The translations under genes and the position numbers were made by a program. From the NCBI RefSeq assembly GCF_019703855.1, contig NZ_AP024086.1:3926501-3990500 (forward strand): DNA of 64,000 nt, read 5' to 3'. How positions within the stretch are numbered: position 1 is the stretch's first letter; each line of letters opens with the position of its first letter. This stretch comes from Desulfomarina profundi (GTDB lineage: Bacteria > Desulfobacterota > Desulfobulbia > Desulfobulbales > Desulfocapsaceae). This document shows, piece by piece, positions 45,791 through 55,484 of the stretch. The notes beneath the pieces are model-generated. The model saw only the letters and a program-made list of their open reading frames with translations. It made no database searches and was not told the DNA's origin.

Positions 45791-47158
45791 TTATTTTTTA
45801 AAACCGAAAATACCACCACGGGTGTGAGGGGAAAAAGCAGGTTTGATTTTGGTTGTACGGATTTGTTTTGGTTGTACAGTTTTTTTTCTGCGCAGGTTTG
45901 TTTCGTGAAATTGCAGTTGGTGGAGTTGCACAGGCCGATTCTCTGTAATTTCCAGGTAAAAGTGATAAAAAAGGGCGCACCTTTGGAAATAACTCTTCTT
46001 TTTTAACCAGTTTGGCCAGTTGTCGTTTTTTCTGTGATGAATAAGAGATGAGAGATTAGTCAGCAGGTTGACAATTTCCTGGCGAAGAGATCGGCGAAGA
46101 TTCAGGTCAATGCCGATCGTCCGGTCGAGTTCGGCTCTTATTTTTTTTGATACCTGAAAGAGTTGTGATCCCTTTCTGAATGTAGAGAACAGTTGAAACT
46201 GTGATTCAGCCCATGGAATAAGGATCAGAGAAAAGAAAAAGAAATCAGGCTGCCGGTGAATGGAATTTTCTGTGGCAAGATTGTTGGTCCTGTCGATGGC
46301 TTCGAAAATTCGGAAGAGCTGTTTCTTCACCTGCTTCGCGTTGGTTCTGTCGTTAAAAAGAGGGCGATAAAATGGAAAAAGAGTCAGAAAAACCCCGGAT
46401 TCAACAGCAAGCTCGTACCATGGACAGGCTGCTCCACTGTAAATATCTTTTAGGATTTCATCGCGCAGACGGGATGGAGGACAGAGGGCGAGTTTGTCGC
46501 TGGACGAACAGATTGCCTTCCACGTTTCCTTTTCAATGGTAAAACCATTTCTGGCACTGTGGCGGATTGCCCGCATGGTTCTGACGGGATCTCGGATGAT
46601 ACGTTTTTCCGGGATGCCGACCATGCGGACAATGGAATTGCGCAGGTCATTTACACCATTGACATAATCAATGATGGTATTGTGTTCTATTTCGTAGAAG
46701 AGAGAGTTGATTGTGAGGTCGCGTCTCTGGGCATCTTCACCCAGGGTTCCGAAAGTGTTGTTGGGAGCGAGAACCTGCTCCGGGCCATCGAGATCATGCT
46801 CACTGAGTGATCTGAGGGTCGAAACTTCAATAATCTTGCCGCCCCGGAAAAAAACCTGGACGAGGCGAAAGCGACGGCCAATGGTGCTGCTGTTGGGAAA
46901 AAGTTTTCGCAATTGACCGGGACGCGCATCTGTGCTGATATCGAAATCCTTGGGTTTCTTGCCAAGATACAGGTCCCGCACTCCACCACCCACGAGATAC
47001 CCTGCAAAACCGGCACTGTTCAGTTTTTTAAGAATAAACAGAGCATCCCGATCAATCATTTCAGGAGTGATCGGATGTTTATCACCGGGGATGATCGTTG
47101 CTTCTCCGGTTCCTGGAAACTGTCGGTTGAATGTATGTTTTTTGCTGGGAGTGCCCAT
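45791..47158 (-). CDS. pcnB: Polynucleotide adenylyltransferase PcnB (poly(A) polymerase I family)
   Basis: 455 aa. Class II nucleotidyltransferase head: LVGGGVRDLYLGKKPKDFDIST (in part, about residues 55-75) with the catalytic Asp pair, FRLVQVFF and DAQRRDLTINSLFY. The C-terminal region is long and basic, ending with a Lys/Arg/Thr-rich tail typical of PcnB rather than CCA-adding enzymes. It adds 3' poly(A) tails that mark RNA for decay. The distinction from CCA nucleotidyltransferase rests on the N-terminal extension and tail and is probable, not certain. It follows the flavoprotein gene by 18 bp. Confidence 0.85.
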   Translation of the reverse strand: MGTPSKKHTFNRQFPGTGEATIIPGDKHPITPEMIDRDALFILKKLNSAGFAGYLVGGGVRDLYLGKKPKDFDISTDARPGQLRKLFPNSSTIGRRFRLVQVFFRGGKIIEVSTLRSLSEHDLDGPEQVLAPNNTFGTLGEDAQRRDLTINSLFYEIEHNTIIDYVNGVNDLRNSIVRMVGIPEKRIIRDPVRTMRAIRHSARNGFTIEKETWKAICSSSDKLALCPPSRLRDEILKDIYSGAACPWYELAVESGVFLTLFPFYRPLFNDRTNAKQVKKQLFRIFEAIDRTNNLATENSIHRQPDFFFFSLILIPWAESQFQLFSTFRKGSQLFQVSKKIRAELDRTIGIDLNLRRSLRQEIVNLLTNLSSLIHHRKNDNWPNWLKKKSYFQRCALFYHFYLEITENRPVQLHQLQFHETNLRRKKTVQPKQIRTTKIKPAFSPHTRGGIFGFKK

Positions 47159-47176
47159 AGTCAGAACAGGTGTCAG

Positions 47177-48163
47177 CTAAACTGCAGGACTGAATCCGCA
47201 TCCTTCCCTGTAGACTTCCTCTGCCTGTTTTTTGAATTGTCGGAAAATTTCAGCAACCGAAAGAATTGAGTTCATCTTGTAAGTATTTTCTCCGGAAAAA
47301 ATAAGTCCGTCTTTTATATTGCCGTTGCGGGCCAGCATCAGTCGTTCATTGATGCAGTAATGATGGTCACATTTTTTCAGGCAGAGGTGGGGGCATTTTT
47401 TAGTGCTGACATCGGCGCCCTCGTTCATTGCCTTGACAAAAGGGTTGTTCAGGGCCCGGCCGGGAAGACCAACAGGGCTTGAAGTGAGAACGATATCTTC
47501 TTTTTTTGCATTCAGATAAGCCTGTTTATATTCGTCGGCGATATCGCACTCTTCACTGAGAATAAATCTGGAGGCAATCTGAACCCCGTCTGCGCCATAC
47601 TTGTCCATCATTTCAGCCATTTCATATCCATTGGTAATTCCTCCTGCCGCAATAAGAGGAATCTTTTTAATCACATCCCGGATAGGAGGAAAAATCTCCC
47701 TCAGTGGCTTGTCGGTTCCCAGGTGGCCGCCGGCCTCTTTGGCTTCGACTATCACGGCGGACGCCCCGAGTTTTTCAGCGAGTTTTGCAAGAGGAGCAGA
47801 TGAAACGATCATAACGATCGGTGTGTTATGTTCGCGGCCGATTTTAAAAATATCACGGGAAAAGCCGGCACCGGTGATAATCATGTCAATGCCGGCATCA
47901 ATGGAACTGATGACAAGATTGTAGAAATCTTTCATGGCATACATGATATTTACGGCGACAACACCGTCAGTGTTTTTTTTGGCCTTTGTGATATCCTCAT
48001 GCAGTTCTTCAGGGGGCAGGCCTGAGCCACCGATTACGCCTATTCCACCACAGTCAGCAACAGGGGCGGCCAGAGCTGAGGTGGAAACCCGAATGGACAT
48101 GCCTCCCTGGATAAGTGGAAAAGAAGCGGTGAACTTGCCGATTTTAAGTGAAGGTAATTTCAT
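47177..48163 (-). CDS. Nitronate monooxygenase / FMN-dependent enoyl reductase-like flavoprotein
   Basis: 328 aa TIM-barrel of the 2-nitropropane dioxygenase-like family: FPLIQGGMSIRVS at the N-terminus, GGIGVIGGSGLPPEEL, MIITGAGFSRD, VIVEAKEAGGHLG, and AAGGITNGYEMAEMMDKYGADGVQIASRF (in part) binding FMN phosphate. The C-terminal Cys group CPHLCLKKCDHHYC is an unusual addition that suggests a metal or Fe-S site. Family activities range from nitronate oxidation to FabK-like enoyl reduction; the substrate is not evident. It precedes pcnB on the same strand. The upstream gap 48164-48744 holds a repeat copy and the hisS promoter. Confidence 0.85.
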   Translation of the reverse strand: MKLPSLKIGKFTASFPLIQGGMSIRVSTSALAAPVADCGGIGVIGGSGLPPEELHEDITKAKKNTDGVVAVNIMYAMKDFYNLVISSIDAGIDMIITGAGFSRDIFKIGREHNTPIVMIVSSAPLAKLAEKLGASAVIVEAKEAGGHLGTDKPLREIFPPIRDVIKKIPLIAAGGITNGYEMAEMMDKYGADGVQIASRFILSEECDIADEYKQAYLNAKKEDIVLTSSPVGLPGRALNNPFVKAMNEGADVSTKKCPHLCLKKCDHHYCINERLMLARNGNIKDGLIFSGENTYKMNSILSVAEIFRQFKKQAEEVYREGCGFSPAV

Positions 48164-48261
48164 GAAAGAGAAAACTCCTTTGCTGGTGTGTGACTCGCTT
48201 GAAGATGAAAATTATATTTGAAGAGTATTGTATAATCAGCATGGCTGGGTCTCAAAAAACG

Positions 48262-48299
48262 AATGAAAACCCGACTGCCGCGGGATTTTCAGATAAGCT
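48262..48299. repeat. Dispersed repeat, copy 2 (AATGAAAACCC ... GGGATTTTCAGATAAGCT)
   Basis: Second copy of the repeat at 426-481, with the internal segment shortened by 18 bases, a multiple of three. An ATG at 48241 opens a 25-codon frame through it (MAGSQKTNENPTAAGFSDKL and on) ending at 48318, but there is no ribosome site. It lies in the 580-bp gap between the NMO-like gene and hisS. Confidence 0.4.
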
Positions 48300-48628
48300 G
48301 GAGGAAATTGAACAATAAGGACTCTTGAGGAATAAATCATCTATTTTCAGTGCTGTAAACTCATCTGTTCCAGGGAGTGTCCGGTTGCTGAAGTGATTTT
48401 TCCAGTTTGTTTTTTTTGTCCGGAATCCTCATATATGGGCAGAAGCCGGTCTGCAATAAATAAAAAAGGTGTTTTTTGATTTTTCTTTATACCAGGTACA
48501 ACAGGAAATGCCCTGATGATCGGATATTTCATGCTGTTTTAAAAAACTGGTGTGAAAATCCGATAATGCCTTTCTTGCAGGGTTTTGTCAAGAGAAGTAT
48601 GGGGTCCGGTGCGGCCGTTCTCTCTTGC

Positions 48629-48657
48629 TTGACAAAAAAGTTGAATTGAAGTTTACT
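48629..48657 (+). promoter_or_regulatory. Putative sigma-70 promoter of hisS
   Basis: TTGACA at 48629-48634, 17-nt spacer, TTTACT at 48652-48657 (4 of 6 to TATAAT), about 90 bp upstream of the hisS start. Confidence 0.55.
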
Positions 48658-48744
48658 CAAATGTTTTGATTTAAGTAAATTGGATGGTTTTCCGCTGGTG
48701 TTCGAGTTGGCCGGAATACCGTGTATATTTCTGTGGAGATATTC

Positions 48745-50001
48745 GTGAAGATAAAGGCTCTGAAAGGCTTTAAGGATATTCTGCCGGGTGAGGTTGAAGT
48801 CTGGCAGAAGGTGGAAACAACAGCCAGGAATATTTTTTCCCGTTTTGATTTTTCGGAGATAAGGCTTCCTGTTCTGGAAAAGACGGAACTTTTTGCACGA
48901 TCTATCGGTGAAGATACGGATATCGTGGAAAAGGAGATGTATACCTTTGTTGACAAGCAGATAACCATGCGGCCGGAAGCAACCGCGTCACTCCTTCGAG
49001 CTTATATTGAACACGGATTGAAAGTCAAAAAGCCCGTCCAGCGACTGTTCACCATTGGTCCAATGTTTCGCCATGAGCGGCCCCAGAAAGGCAGGCTCAG
49101 GCAGTTTCACCAGATGGATGTGGAGGTTCTCGGGTCGGAGAGTCCTCTGGTGGATGCTGAGTTGATGGCCATGGGGGCCATGCTGTTTAAAGAGCTTGGC
49201 ATATCAGTCAGCCTGGAAATGAATTCTCTCGGCTGTCCATTGTGTCGTCCTGCATATCGCCGGGCGCTGCTCGATTTTATTGAAAGTCGTAAAGATGGTC
49301 TGTGTGATGACTGCAGGAGGCGAAGTTCCACAAATCCCCTGCGGGTTCTTGACTGCAAGAAAACAGCGTGTCGTGAACTGGTGGATCAGGCTCCTTCCAT
49401 ACTGGAAGCCCTCTGTCCTGATTGTAAAACACATTTTTCGACAGTGCAGGACGGTTTGAAACAACTGGGAGTGCAGTACAGGTTAAATAAGTTCATGGTT
49501 CGTGGTCTTGATTATTATTGCCGGACTACATTTGAATTTATTACAAAAGATCTCGGGGCCCAGGCGGCAGTAGCGGCTGGTGGAAGATATGACGGTCTTG
49601 TGGAGAAACTGGGAGGTCCTAAAAATACACCGGGAATCGGTTTCGCCATGGGGTTGGAGCGGATTGTTCTCCTCCTTCTGCAGGAGAAGAAAGTTACAAT
49701 TGAAAGGAATGGTCCGGATCTCTTTGTGATTGGCCTGGGGGACAAGGGGCTGGAGCTTAGCTATGGCCTTGTCCATGATCTGCGCAGCAGAAAAATTTAT
49801 GTGGCCATGGACCATGAAGGGAAGAGCCTGAAAAGCCAGATGAAACAGGCCAACAAGGCTGGGGCGGTGCATGTCCTGATAATTGGAGATGATGAGGTCG
49901 ATCGCAGTAGAGGAAACCTCAAGGAAATGGAATCAGGGCAGCAGCAGGAGGTCAAGCTTGAGGCTGCTTCATTGGTAGAGGTAATGAACCTGAATATGTG
50001 A
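48745..50001 (+). CDS. hisS: Histidyl-tRNA synthetase
   Basis: 418 aa from GTG 48745 (reads KIKALKGFKDILP), chosen because GGAG lies 6 nt before it; a GTG 24 bp earlier adds eight residues with no homology. Class II motifs: LRPEATASLLRAY-type MRPEATASLLRAY (motif 2 entry), FRHERPQKGRLRQFHQMDVE, the histidine A motif LDYYCRTTFEF, and GGRYDGL followed by PGIGFAMGLERI (motif 3). The C-terminal anticodon-binding domain covers about 325-418. It is probably co-transcribed with aspS (65-bp gap). Confidence 0.96.
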   Translation: MKIKALKGFKDILPGEVEVWQKVETTARNIFSRFDFSEIRLPVLEKTELFARSIGEDTDIVEKEMYTFVDKQITMRPEATASLLRAYIEHGLKVKKPVQRLFTIGPMFRHERPQKGRLRQFHQMDVEVLGSESPLVDAELMAMGAMLFKELGISVSLEMNSLGCPLCRPAYRRALLDFIESRKDGLCDDCRRRSSTNPLRVLDCKKTACRELVDQAPSILEALCPDCKTHFSTVQDGLKQLGVQYRLNKFMVRGLDYYCRTTFEFITKDLGAQAAVAAGGRYDGLVEKLGGPKNTPGIGFAMGLERIVLLLLQEKKVTIERNGPDLFVIGLGDKGLELSYGLVHDLRSRKIYVAMDHEGKSLKSQMKQANKAGAVHVLIIGDDEVDRSRGNLKEMESGQQQEVKLEAASLVEVMNLNM

Positions 50002-50066
50002 TGGTTCTGACCTTCTTATGTCAAGAGATTGAAAATTACTGAAAAATTAAACAAATTGCTGAAATT

Positions 50067-51851
50067 ATGGAATCGATGGGAGAGTTGAGTCGGACGCATT
50101 ACTGTAATGATCTGGACAGTGACAATGTCGGAGAGCAGGTTACGTTGATGGGCTGGGTCTTGAGAAGACGGGATCATGGAGGAGTTATTTTTGTGGATCT
50201 CCGTGACAGATACGGCCTCACTCAGGTTGTCTTTAACCCGGAAGTGAATGCGCAGGTGCACGCCAAGGCCCATCGAATTCGCAGTGAATGGGTCCTGGCA
50301 GTGAAGGGAAGGGTGGAGGCGCGCCCGGATGATATGGCTAATCCCAAGTTGAAAACCGGAGCCATTGAGGTGCTTGTGGACGAACTGCGTATTCTCAACA
50401 GCAGTGAAACACCACCTTTTCCCCTTGATGAGGAGAGTGAGGTTTCTGATAATCTCCGACTGCAGTACAGGTATCTTGATCTTCGGCGACCGGAGATGGC
50501 ATATAATTTGATAGTTCGGCACAGGGCAGTCCAGGCTGTCCGGGAATTTCTCAATGACCATGATTTTCTGAATATCGAAACACCCATGCTGACCCGTTCC
50601 ACGCCGGAAGGCGCACGGGACTACCTTGTTCCAAGTCGGGTTAATACCGGGAAATTCTATGCTCTTCCCCAGTCTCCCCAGCTTTTCAAGCAACTCCTGA
50701 TGATTGCCGGAATGGACAGGTATTATCAGATTGTAAAATGTTTTCGTGATGAGGATCTGCGGGCGGACAGGCAGCCGGAATTTACCCAGATCGACATGGA
50801 ACTCTCCTTTGTCAATGAAGAGCAGGTTATTTCCATAACGGAGGGAATGATACGGAAACTGTTCGAAAAGACTCTGGGGCTTGAACTTGCACCACCTTTT
50901 CAGCGTCTGACCTATGACGAGGCGATGGAACGGTTTGGAACCGATCGTCCGGATATGCGGTTTGGTATGGAACTTGTTGACTTAACTCCAATTGCTTCCA
51001 GCTGCGGCTTTAAGGTTTTTCGCTCAATTGCCGACAGCGGAGGAACCGTCCGGGCCATTAACGCTAAAGGGTGTTCTGGTTTTTCCCGAAAGGATCTGGA
51101 TGTGCTGACCGATTATGCTGTTCAGTTTGGCGCAAAAGGTCTTGCCTGGGTAAAGATAAAGGAGGGTGGTGAATGGCAGTCGCCGATCGCCAAATTTTTT
51201 ACAGAAGAGGAGCGTGCAGCAATAGCCAGTGCAGCGGATGCGGTACCGGGAGATCTTCTTTTTTTCGGGGCGGATAAACCCGCCGTGGTTTTTCAGGTGC
51301 TTTCGGAGCTTCGAGTAGAGCTGGCAAGGCGCCTGGAACTGCTGAAAAAGGATGAATTTCATTTTGTCTGGGTAACAGATTTTCCGCTGGTGGAGTATGA
51401 TGAAAAGGAAAAACGGTTCCAGGCCCTGCATCATCCATTCACTGCTCCCAGGGTTGCCGATATTGAAAAACTGGAGACAGACCCTGGCGCGGTGTACAGT
51501 CGAGCATATGATCTTGTCCTGAATGGAACTGAAATAGGCGGTGGTTCAATCCGTATCCACCAGAAGGAATTACAGGCAAAAGTTCTTGATGTTCTTGGGA
51601 TTGCGCCGGAGGAGGCCCGGGAGAAATTCGGTTTTCTGCTGCGGGCTCTCGAACTCGGTGCCCCTCCCCACGGGGGACTGGCATTTGGTCTGGACAGGTT
51701 GTTGATGCTGATCACTGGCAGTGATTCAATCCGGGATGTTATCGCCTTTCCCAAGACCCAGAAGGCAACCTGCCCGCTGACAGAGGCCCCGGCTTCGGTT
51801 GCAAGAAAACAGTTGACGGAGCTGCATATCCGTCCTGACTGGAAAGAGTAG
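50067..51851 (+). CDS. aspS: Aspartyl-tRNA synthetase (bacterial type)
   Basis: 594 aa, the bacterial form with a GAD insertion. The N-terminal OB-fold anticodon domain (about 15-115, [23 protein letters not shown] in part) is followed by the class II core: motif 2 [19 protein letters not shown], the GAD domain about 290-420, and motif 3 [19 protein letters not shown] 50076 is an alternative start; neither has a strong ribosome site. The 3' end is 4 bp from the convergent DUF2207 gene. Whether it also charges tRNA-Asn cannot be read here. Confidence 0.96.
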   Translation: MESMGELSRTHYCNDLDSDNVGEQVTLMGWVLRRRDHGGVIFVDLRDRYGLTQVVFNPEVNAQVHAKAHRIRSEWVLAVKGRVEARPDDMANPKLKTGAIEVLVDELRILNSSETPPFPLDEESEVSDNLRLQYRYLDLRRPEMAYNLIVRHRAVQAVREFLNDHDFLNIETPMLTRSTPEGARDYLVPSRVNTGKFYALPQSPQLFKQLLMIAGMDRYYQIVKCFRDEDLRADRQPEFTQIDMELSFVNEEQVISITEGMIRKLFEKTLGLELAPPFQRLTYDEAMERFGTDRPDMRFGMELVDLTPIASSCGFKVFRSIADSGGTVRAINAKGCSGFSRKDLDVLTDYAVQFGAKGLAWVKIKEGGEWQSPIAKFFTEEERAAIASAADAVPGDLLFFGADKPAVVFQVLSELRVELARRLELLKKDEFHFVWVTDFPLVEYDEKEKRFQALHHPFTAPRVADIEKLETDPGAVYSRAYDLVLNGTEIGGGSIRIHQKELQAKVLDVLGIAPEEAREKFGFLLRALELGAPPHGGLAFGLDRLLMLITGSDSIRDVIAFPKTQKATCPLTEAPASVARKQLTELHIRPDWKE

Positions 51852-51855
51852 GGGG

Positions 51856-53781
51856 TTACCAGCCTCCCCCTCCTCCTCCCCCTGATGATGAGCTGCTGCT
51901 GGAGGAACTGGAGGAAGAAGAGGAACCTCCAGCGCCCAGGGATGTGGCTGCGGCGGCCCATGAACCTGAGGCTCCACCGCCACCAAAGCTTCCTCCTCCC
52001 CCGGTAAAGGAGGAGGAAGAGGAAGAGCTTGTTTGCACTCCCCTTCCTGCAGTATTTCCAAATCTTTTTGACCAAGTATCGATTCGTGGTCCCAGTCCGA
52101 ATGCCAGCAGGTAGGGAAACCATTCATCACGAAGAGCGGGGCTGGCCTTTTTCAGTTCTTTCTCAAAAAAGCGGCGGGCTGATGCCAGGTTTCTGCCTAC
52201 GACTATTCCCGCGCTGCTGTCCCGTGTTTTGGCAGTGGAAAACAGCGTGAAGATCGCAGCAGCATAAAAAAAGAACAGGCCGGAGAGGAGAAGCGTAGAG
52301 CCCTCCAGGTAGCCGAAAACAAGACTGCATAAACAGAGAATAACGGGCAGGATATGAAGGAGAACAGCCCGTTTTACTACTCCGTCCGAGTGATTTCTGT
52401 ATCCAATTGTGGCGATAACCGCGGAGATAATAACACTGACCAGGCCAATCTGGCCACCAATGATGGTGAATGGCATTTCCTCCTTATGGAGAAAACCGTT
52501 GATCAGCAGCAGAAAAAATCCGGCACAGGCAAGTGCCACGGGGATCAACCAGCGATATCGCAGGGGATCAGCCGCCGCGGCCGTCAAAGTCTTCACACGC
52601 TTTTCAAGCGGACCCTTGATTTTTTTGTCCGGAGCAAAAACTGTTCCCCTCTTTTTATAATATTTACGGATTTTTTTTGTATTGGTTGTATCTCCATCAA
52701 TAAAAAAACCGTTGATCAGCTCTTCCTCATAACCTGAAAAGCTGTTTCTTGGTACGAGAAGTTCCAGGTGCAGGTTGAATGCTCCGGGAATTCGCCAGCC
52801 CAAGAAGGGCAGTCTTTCCTGCTTGAGTCTGCTTTTCAGTTTCTTTTCCAACACGAGGCGGGCCAGGACTGCAGCAACTTCGTGGCTTGTTGTGCTTTTA
52901 TCCCACGTTGCCCCGACAGTTTCCGGCAGCAGGTGAAAAACATGTTTATCCAGCCATTGTTCGTCAATAGTGGAAAGAGGTGTCAACGGCAGAAATCGAC
53001 CGGCCTGTCGTTCATGGCGGAAAAACGAGATGGACATCAGGACGGCCAGGGAGACGAGAAGCGTGTTGAGAATAAGGATAACCCAGCCGGGAGCCGGAGA
53101 GATTGAAAGACTGTTTCCCTGTGTTCTCCCGGTCGGTGGACTGAATGTTGAAACCGGCTTTTCTCCGGTATGCGTATATCTTCTTTTGACAATAACCGAG
53201 CGACCCGGAGGTATGTTGTCTTTTTTTATAATCAGTGGTCTTCCCGCTTCTTTCCACCCTGTATCTGCAGAAAGTTCAAGGAGAAAATGGCGTATTTTTC
53301 CGGATCTTCGGGCAAAGGCAAAGTCATGATCCAGCAGGTATATATCTGTATTGTTTTCCTGTGGTATGAGAATGGCCGACAGGCTGTATTCCAGGAGATA
53401 AGTGATTGCCTGTCCTGAAAAAGGCGCATCAGAGGGAAGCCTGCTTCTCCACCTGAGAGTATGGTCGGATGTCCACTTATACTGATCCACCCGGGAGAGA
53501 TTTCCCTGTTGCAGCTTGACAAGGTTGCCGTTACTATCTCGTCTGTAAAGTGCATGAAAAAGGAACTGTTGACCTGGGTGAACGGAAAAAATCCGTTCAC
53601 CACCATTCCACGAACCGAAGAAAACAAGCGTCTGTTCCTCCTGAATTTGCAGTCGGCCATCATCTGTCAGTTGCGCCTTGACAGTAAAGTTATCCCAGAA
53701 TAACCGTCTGTTTTCTCCGTGTCCGGTAGATGCAGTGAATAACTGGACTAAAAGCAGAAAGAAAAAGAAATTCCTGGCCAT
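51856..53781 (-). CDS. DUF2207 domain membrane protein with Ser/Gly-rich tail
   Basis: 641 aa. A signal peptide to about residue 22 (FFFFLLLVQLFTASTGHG) is followed by an extracytoplasmic DUF2207 domain (LTDDGRLQIQEEQTLVF, GSWNGGERIFSV). A membrane helix lies at about 235-255, then a cytoplasmic part and paired helices at about 405-470 and 490-520. The C-terminal 60 residues alternate poly-Ser and poly-Gly (ending in 14 Ser, 7 Gly and Trp), a low-complexity tail common in this family. Function is unknown. The tail is coded with mixed codons, so the DNA is only moderately repetitive. It precedes nothing on its strand that suggests a role; the AI-2E-like gene is 17 bp upstream. Confidence 0.8.
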   Translation of the reverse strand: MARNFFFFLLLVQLFTASTGHGENRRLFWDNFTVKAQLTDDGRLQIQEEQTLVFFGSWNGGERIFSVHPGQQFLFHALYRRDSNGNLVKLQQGNLSRVDQYKWTSDHTLRWRSRLPSDAPFSGQAITYLLEYSLSAILIPQENNTDIYLLDHDFAFARRSGKIRHFLLELSADTGWKEAGRPLIIKKDNIPPGRSVIVKRRYTHTGEKPVSTFSPPTGRTQGNSLSISPAPGWVILILNTLLVSLAVLMSISFFRHERQAGRFLPLTPLSTIDEQWLDKHVFHLLPETVGATWDKSTTSHEVAAVLARLVLEKKLKSRLKQERLPFLGWRIPGAFNLHLELLVPRNSFSGYEEELINGFFIDGDTTNTKKIRKYYKKRGTVFAPDKKIKGPLEKRVKTLTAAAADPLRYRWLIPVALACAGFFLLLINGFLHKEEMPFTIIGGQIGLVSVIISAVIATIGYRNHSDGVVKRAVLLHILPVILCLCSLVFGYLEGSTLLLSGLFFFYAAAIFTLFSTAKTRDSSAGIVVGRNLASARRFFEKELKKASPALRDEWFPYLLAFGLGPRIDTWSKRFGNTAGRGVQTSSSSSSSFTGGGGSFGGGGASGSWAAAATSLGAGGSSSSSSSSSSSSSSGGGGGGGW

Positions 53782-53798
53782 TGGTTTCTCCCTGGTTT

Positions 53799-54917
53799 TT
53801 ACTCCTTTAACTGGCTATCGTCGGTTTTTTCGGAAATATCGCTGTTTTTTCTTGTGACAAAATGAACATCCGGGAGATAATCTTTGAAAACATCTCCATA
53901 AATTTCCCAGATGGTGATAAAGAGTGCCGTGACAATCGGGCCTATGATTATACCCAGAAGGCCGAACATGGTGATTCCTCCCAGGGTGCCGAAAAGCACG
54001 AAAAGGTCATGCATTTCAGTATCTTTCCCGACCAGTCTGGGACGAAGGATATTATCGAGATTTCCGGCAACGGCACCACAGAGAATAGCTAAAATCATAA
54101 CTCCTTTGAAATTGCCGAGAAGGGCGAGAATAAGCAGGGCAGGAAGCCAGATGATTGCAGTCCCGAAAGCAGGAACAATAGACATGACTGCCATGATTGA
54201 GCCCCAGAAAACTGGTCCTTCAATTCCGGCCAGGGCAAAGGCCAGCCCGCAGATGGTTCCCTGGAGTACTCCGATAATTACGGTTCCCTTGATTGTCGCC
54301 CTGGTCACCGAGGTGAAACGGTTCATCAGACGCTGTTCATCATGGTCATCAAGGGGCAGAAAATAGAGGATTTTTTCCAGCAGGACATCTCCCATTGTAA
54401 GGAAGTAGAACATGACATAGAGCATGATAATGGAGCTGAAAACAGCATTCATTGTCAGCTTGGTGAATGAGGAAAGAGAGTCAATCAGAAAGGAGGAAAC
54501 GGTTCCCACCAGCTGACCTGCCTTCTGGATTATAATATCACGATAGGGGAGAATCTGGTCGTAATATGGAATTTTTTCCAGGAAAAGAGTAAGGGTGGTC
54601 GGCTCCTTTATAAATGCCTGAACCCATGGAGTAACTGACTGGCCGATGTGAATGGCCTGGCCGACAATGACGCCTATGAGAATTGCCAGAGGCGCCAGCA
54701 CAAGAAAAATAATGGCAGTTACGGTGAGGATGGACGCCAGGTTTTCTCTGCCCCTGAGGGTTCGGGTCAGGCGCCTGTGGAGGGGGCTGACAATGGCGGA
54801 GAACAGGCCTGCCATGAAAATGGCCATCAGAAACTGATGGATCATGGAGAGGAAGAGGGTCGATATAAGGAGAACCAGGCTGAGAAGGGTTGATTTATGA
54901 ACAACCTCACGTTTCAT
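53799..54917 (-). CDS. AI-2E family transporter (PerM/YdiK-like)
   Basis: 372 aa with about eight membrane helices. The family signature is in the C-terminal half: FGTAIIWLPALLILAL, NLDNILRPRLVGKDTEMHDLFVLFGTLGG (in part) and FGLLGIIIGPIV. Members include autoinducer-2 exporters and Na+/H+ antiporters, so the transported species is undetermined. The start ATG 54917 is preceded by GGAGCTCAAC; a dispersed upstream element copy lies about 50 bp before it. Confidence 0.88.
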   Translation of the reverse strand: MKREVVHKSTLLSLVLLISTLFLSMIHQFLMAIFMAGLFSAIVSPLHRRLTRTLRGRENLASILTVTAIIFLVLAPLAILIGVIVGQAIHIGQSVTPWVQAFIKEPTTLTLFLEKIPYYDQILPYRDIIIQKAGQLVGTVSSFLIDSLSSFTKLTMNAVFSSIIMLYVMFYFLTMGDVLLEKILYFLPLDDHDEQRLMNRFTSVTRATIKGTVIIGVLQGTICGLAFALAGIEGPVFWGSIMAVMSIVPAFGTAIIWLPALLILALLGNFKGVMILAILCGAVAGNLDNILRPRLVGKDTEMHDLFVLFGTLGGITMFGLLGIIIGPIVTALFITIWEIYGDVFKDYLPDVHFVTRKNSDISEKTDDSQLKE

Positions 54918-54967
54918 GGAGTTGAGCTCCAGGTAGTTTTATTTCAAAGTGACATATATATTCCTAA

Positions 54968-54995
54968 CCATTGAAACTCAGCCGGAATAGAGATG
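54968..54995 (-). repeat. Dispersed upstream element, copy D (degenerate)
   Basis: In gene orientation it reads CATCTC, then GGCTGAGTTTCAATGG and TTAGGAA, matching the copies at 55973 and 57461. It lies about 50 bp upstream of the AI-2E family gene. Confidence 0.4.
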
Positions 54996-55036
54996 TTCCT
55001 GCTGTATCGGACTGATTCCCATATGTAATCAAGTGG

Positions 55037-55465
55037 TTATTTTACTGGATAATTCCTTTTCCAGGATTCATTCTGTAATCTGTTGTAGTCCGTCAGCGCC
55101 TTATAAAATGCGCCAACGGCAAGCTCCGCACAATGGTAGTGGTCAGGGGGCAGTGTTTCAAGATAGTCAATGACATTGTCGGGGGTGAGCTGCCAGCAAT
55201 CCTCCACTGTCCGCCCTTCCATGAGAATGGATACGGCATTGCCGCAGGCCACCGTATTGGAACATCCGTCAACCTGAAATGTGACCATCTGCACCTGATT
55301 TCCCCGAACGGAGAGGAACATCTCAATGGTATCGCCACAGTCTCCCGTTCGTTTGCCGTATCCGTCAGGATTTTCTAAAATGCCGTATCTGTCCGCTCGT
55401 GATACCATTCTGGTAAAGGTTTCCGAGTGGACAGGGTGAGGTGTTTGAATACTTTGTTCAGTCAT
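55037..55465 (-). CDS. IscU/NifU N-terminal-type iron-sulfur scaffold protein
   Basis: 142 aa from ATG 55465. The three scaffold cysteines and their neighbours are visible: GDCGDTIEMF (Cys43 with Asp45), DGCSNTVACGN (Cys68) and HYHCAELAVGAFY (Cys112). The LPPDHYHC motif corresponds to the region bound by HscA in IscU. It lacks the C-terminal Nfu domain. No iscS or fdx genes are adjacent, so this is a stand-alone scaffold-like protein, of a type widespread in anaerobes. A TTG at 55495 could add ten residues. It lies 20 bp after the hemerythrin gene. Confidence 0.85.
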   Translation of the reverse strand: MTEQSIQTPHPVHSETFTRMVSRADRYGILENPDGYGKRTGDCGDTIEMFLSVRGNQVQMVTFQVDGCSNTVACGNAVSILMEGRTVEDCWQLTPDNVIDYLETLPPDHYHCAELAVGAFYKALTDYNRLQNESWKRNYPVK

Positions 55466-55484
55466 TTTGTACTGTTCTTTAGAG

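Noticed and set aside
48241-48318. 25-aa ORF covering the dispersed repeat before hisS
   Set aside because: No ribosome-binding site and no homology; it is better explained as part of a repeat, so it is not listed as a gene.
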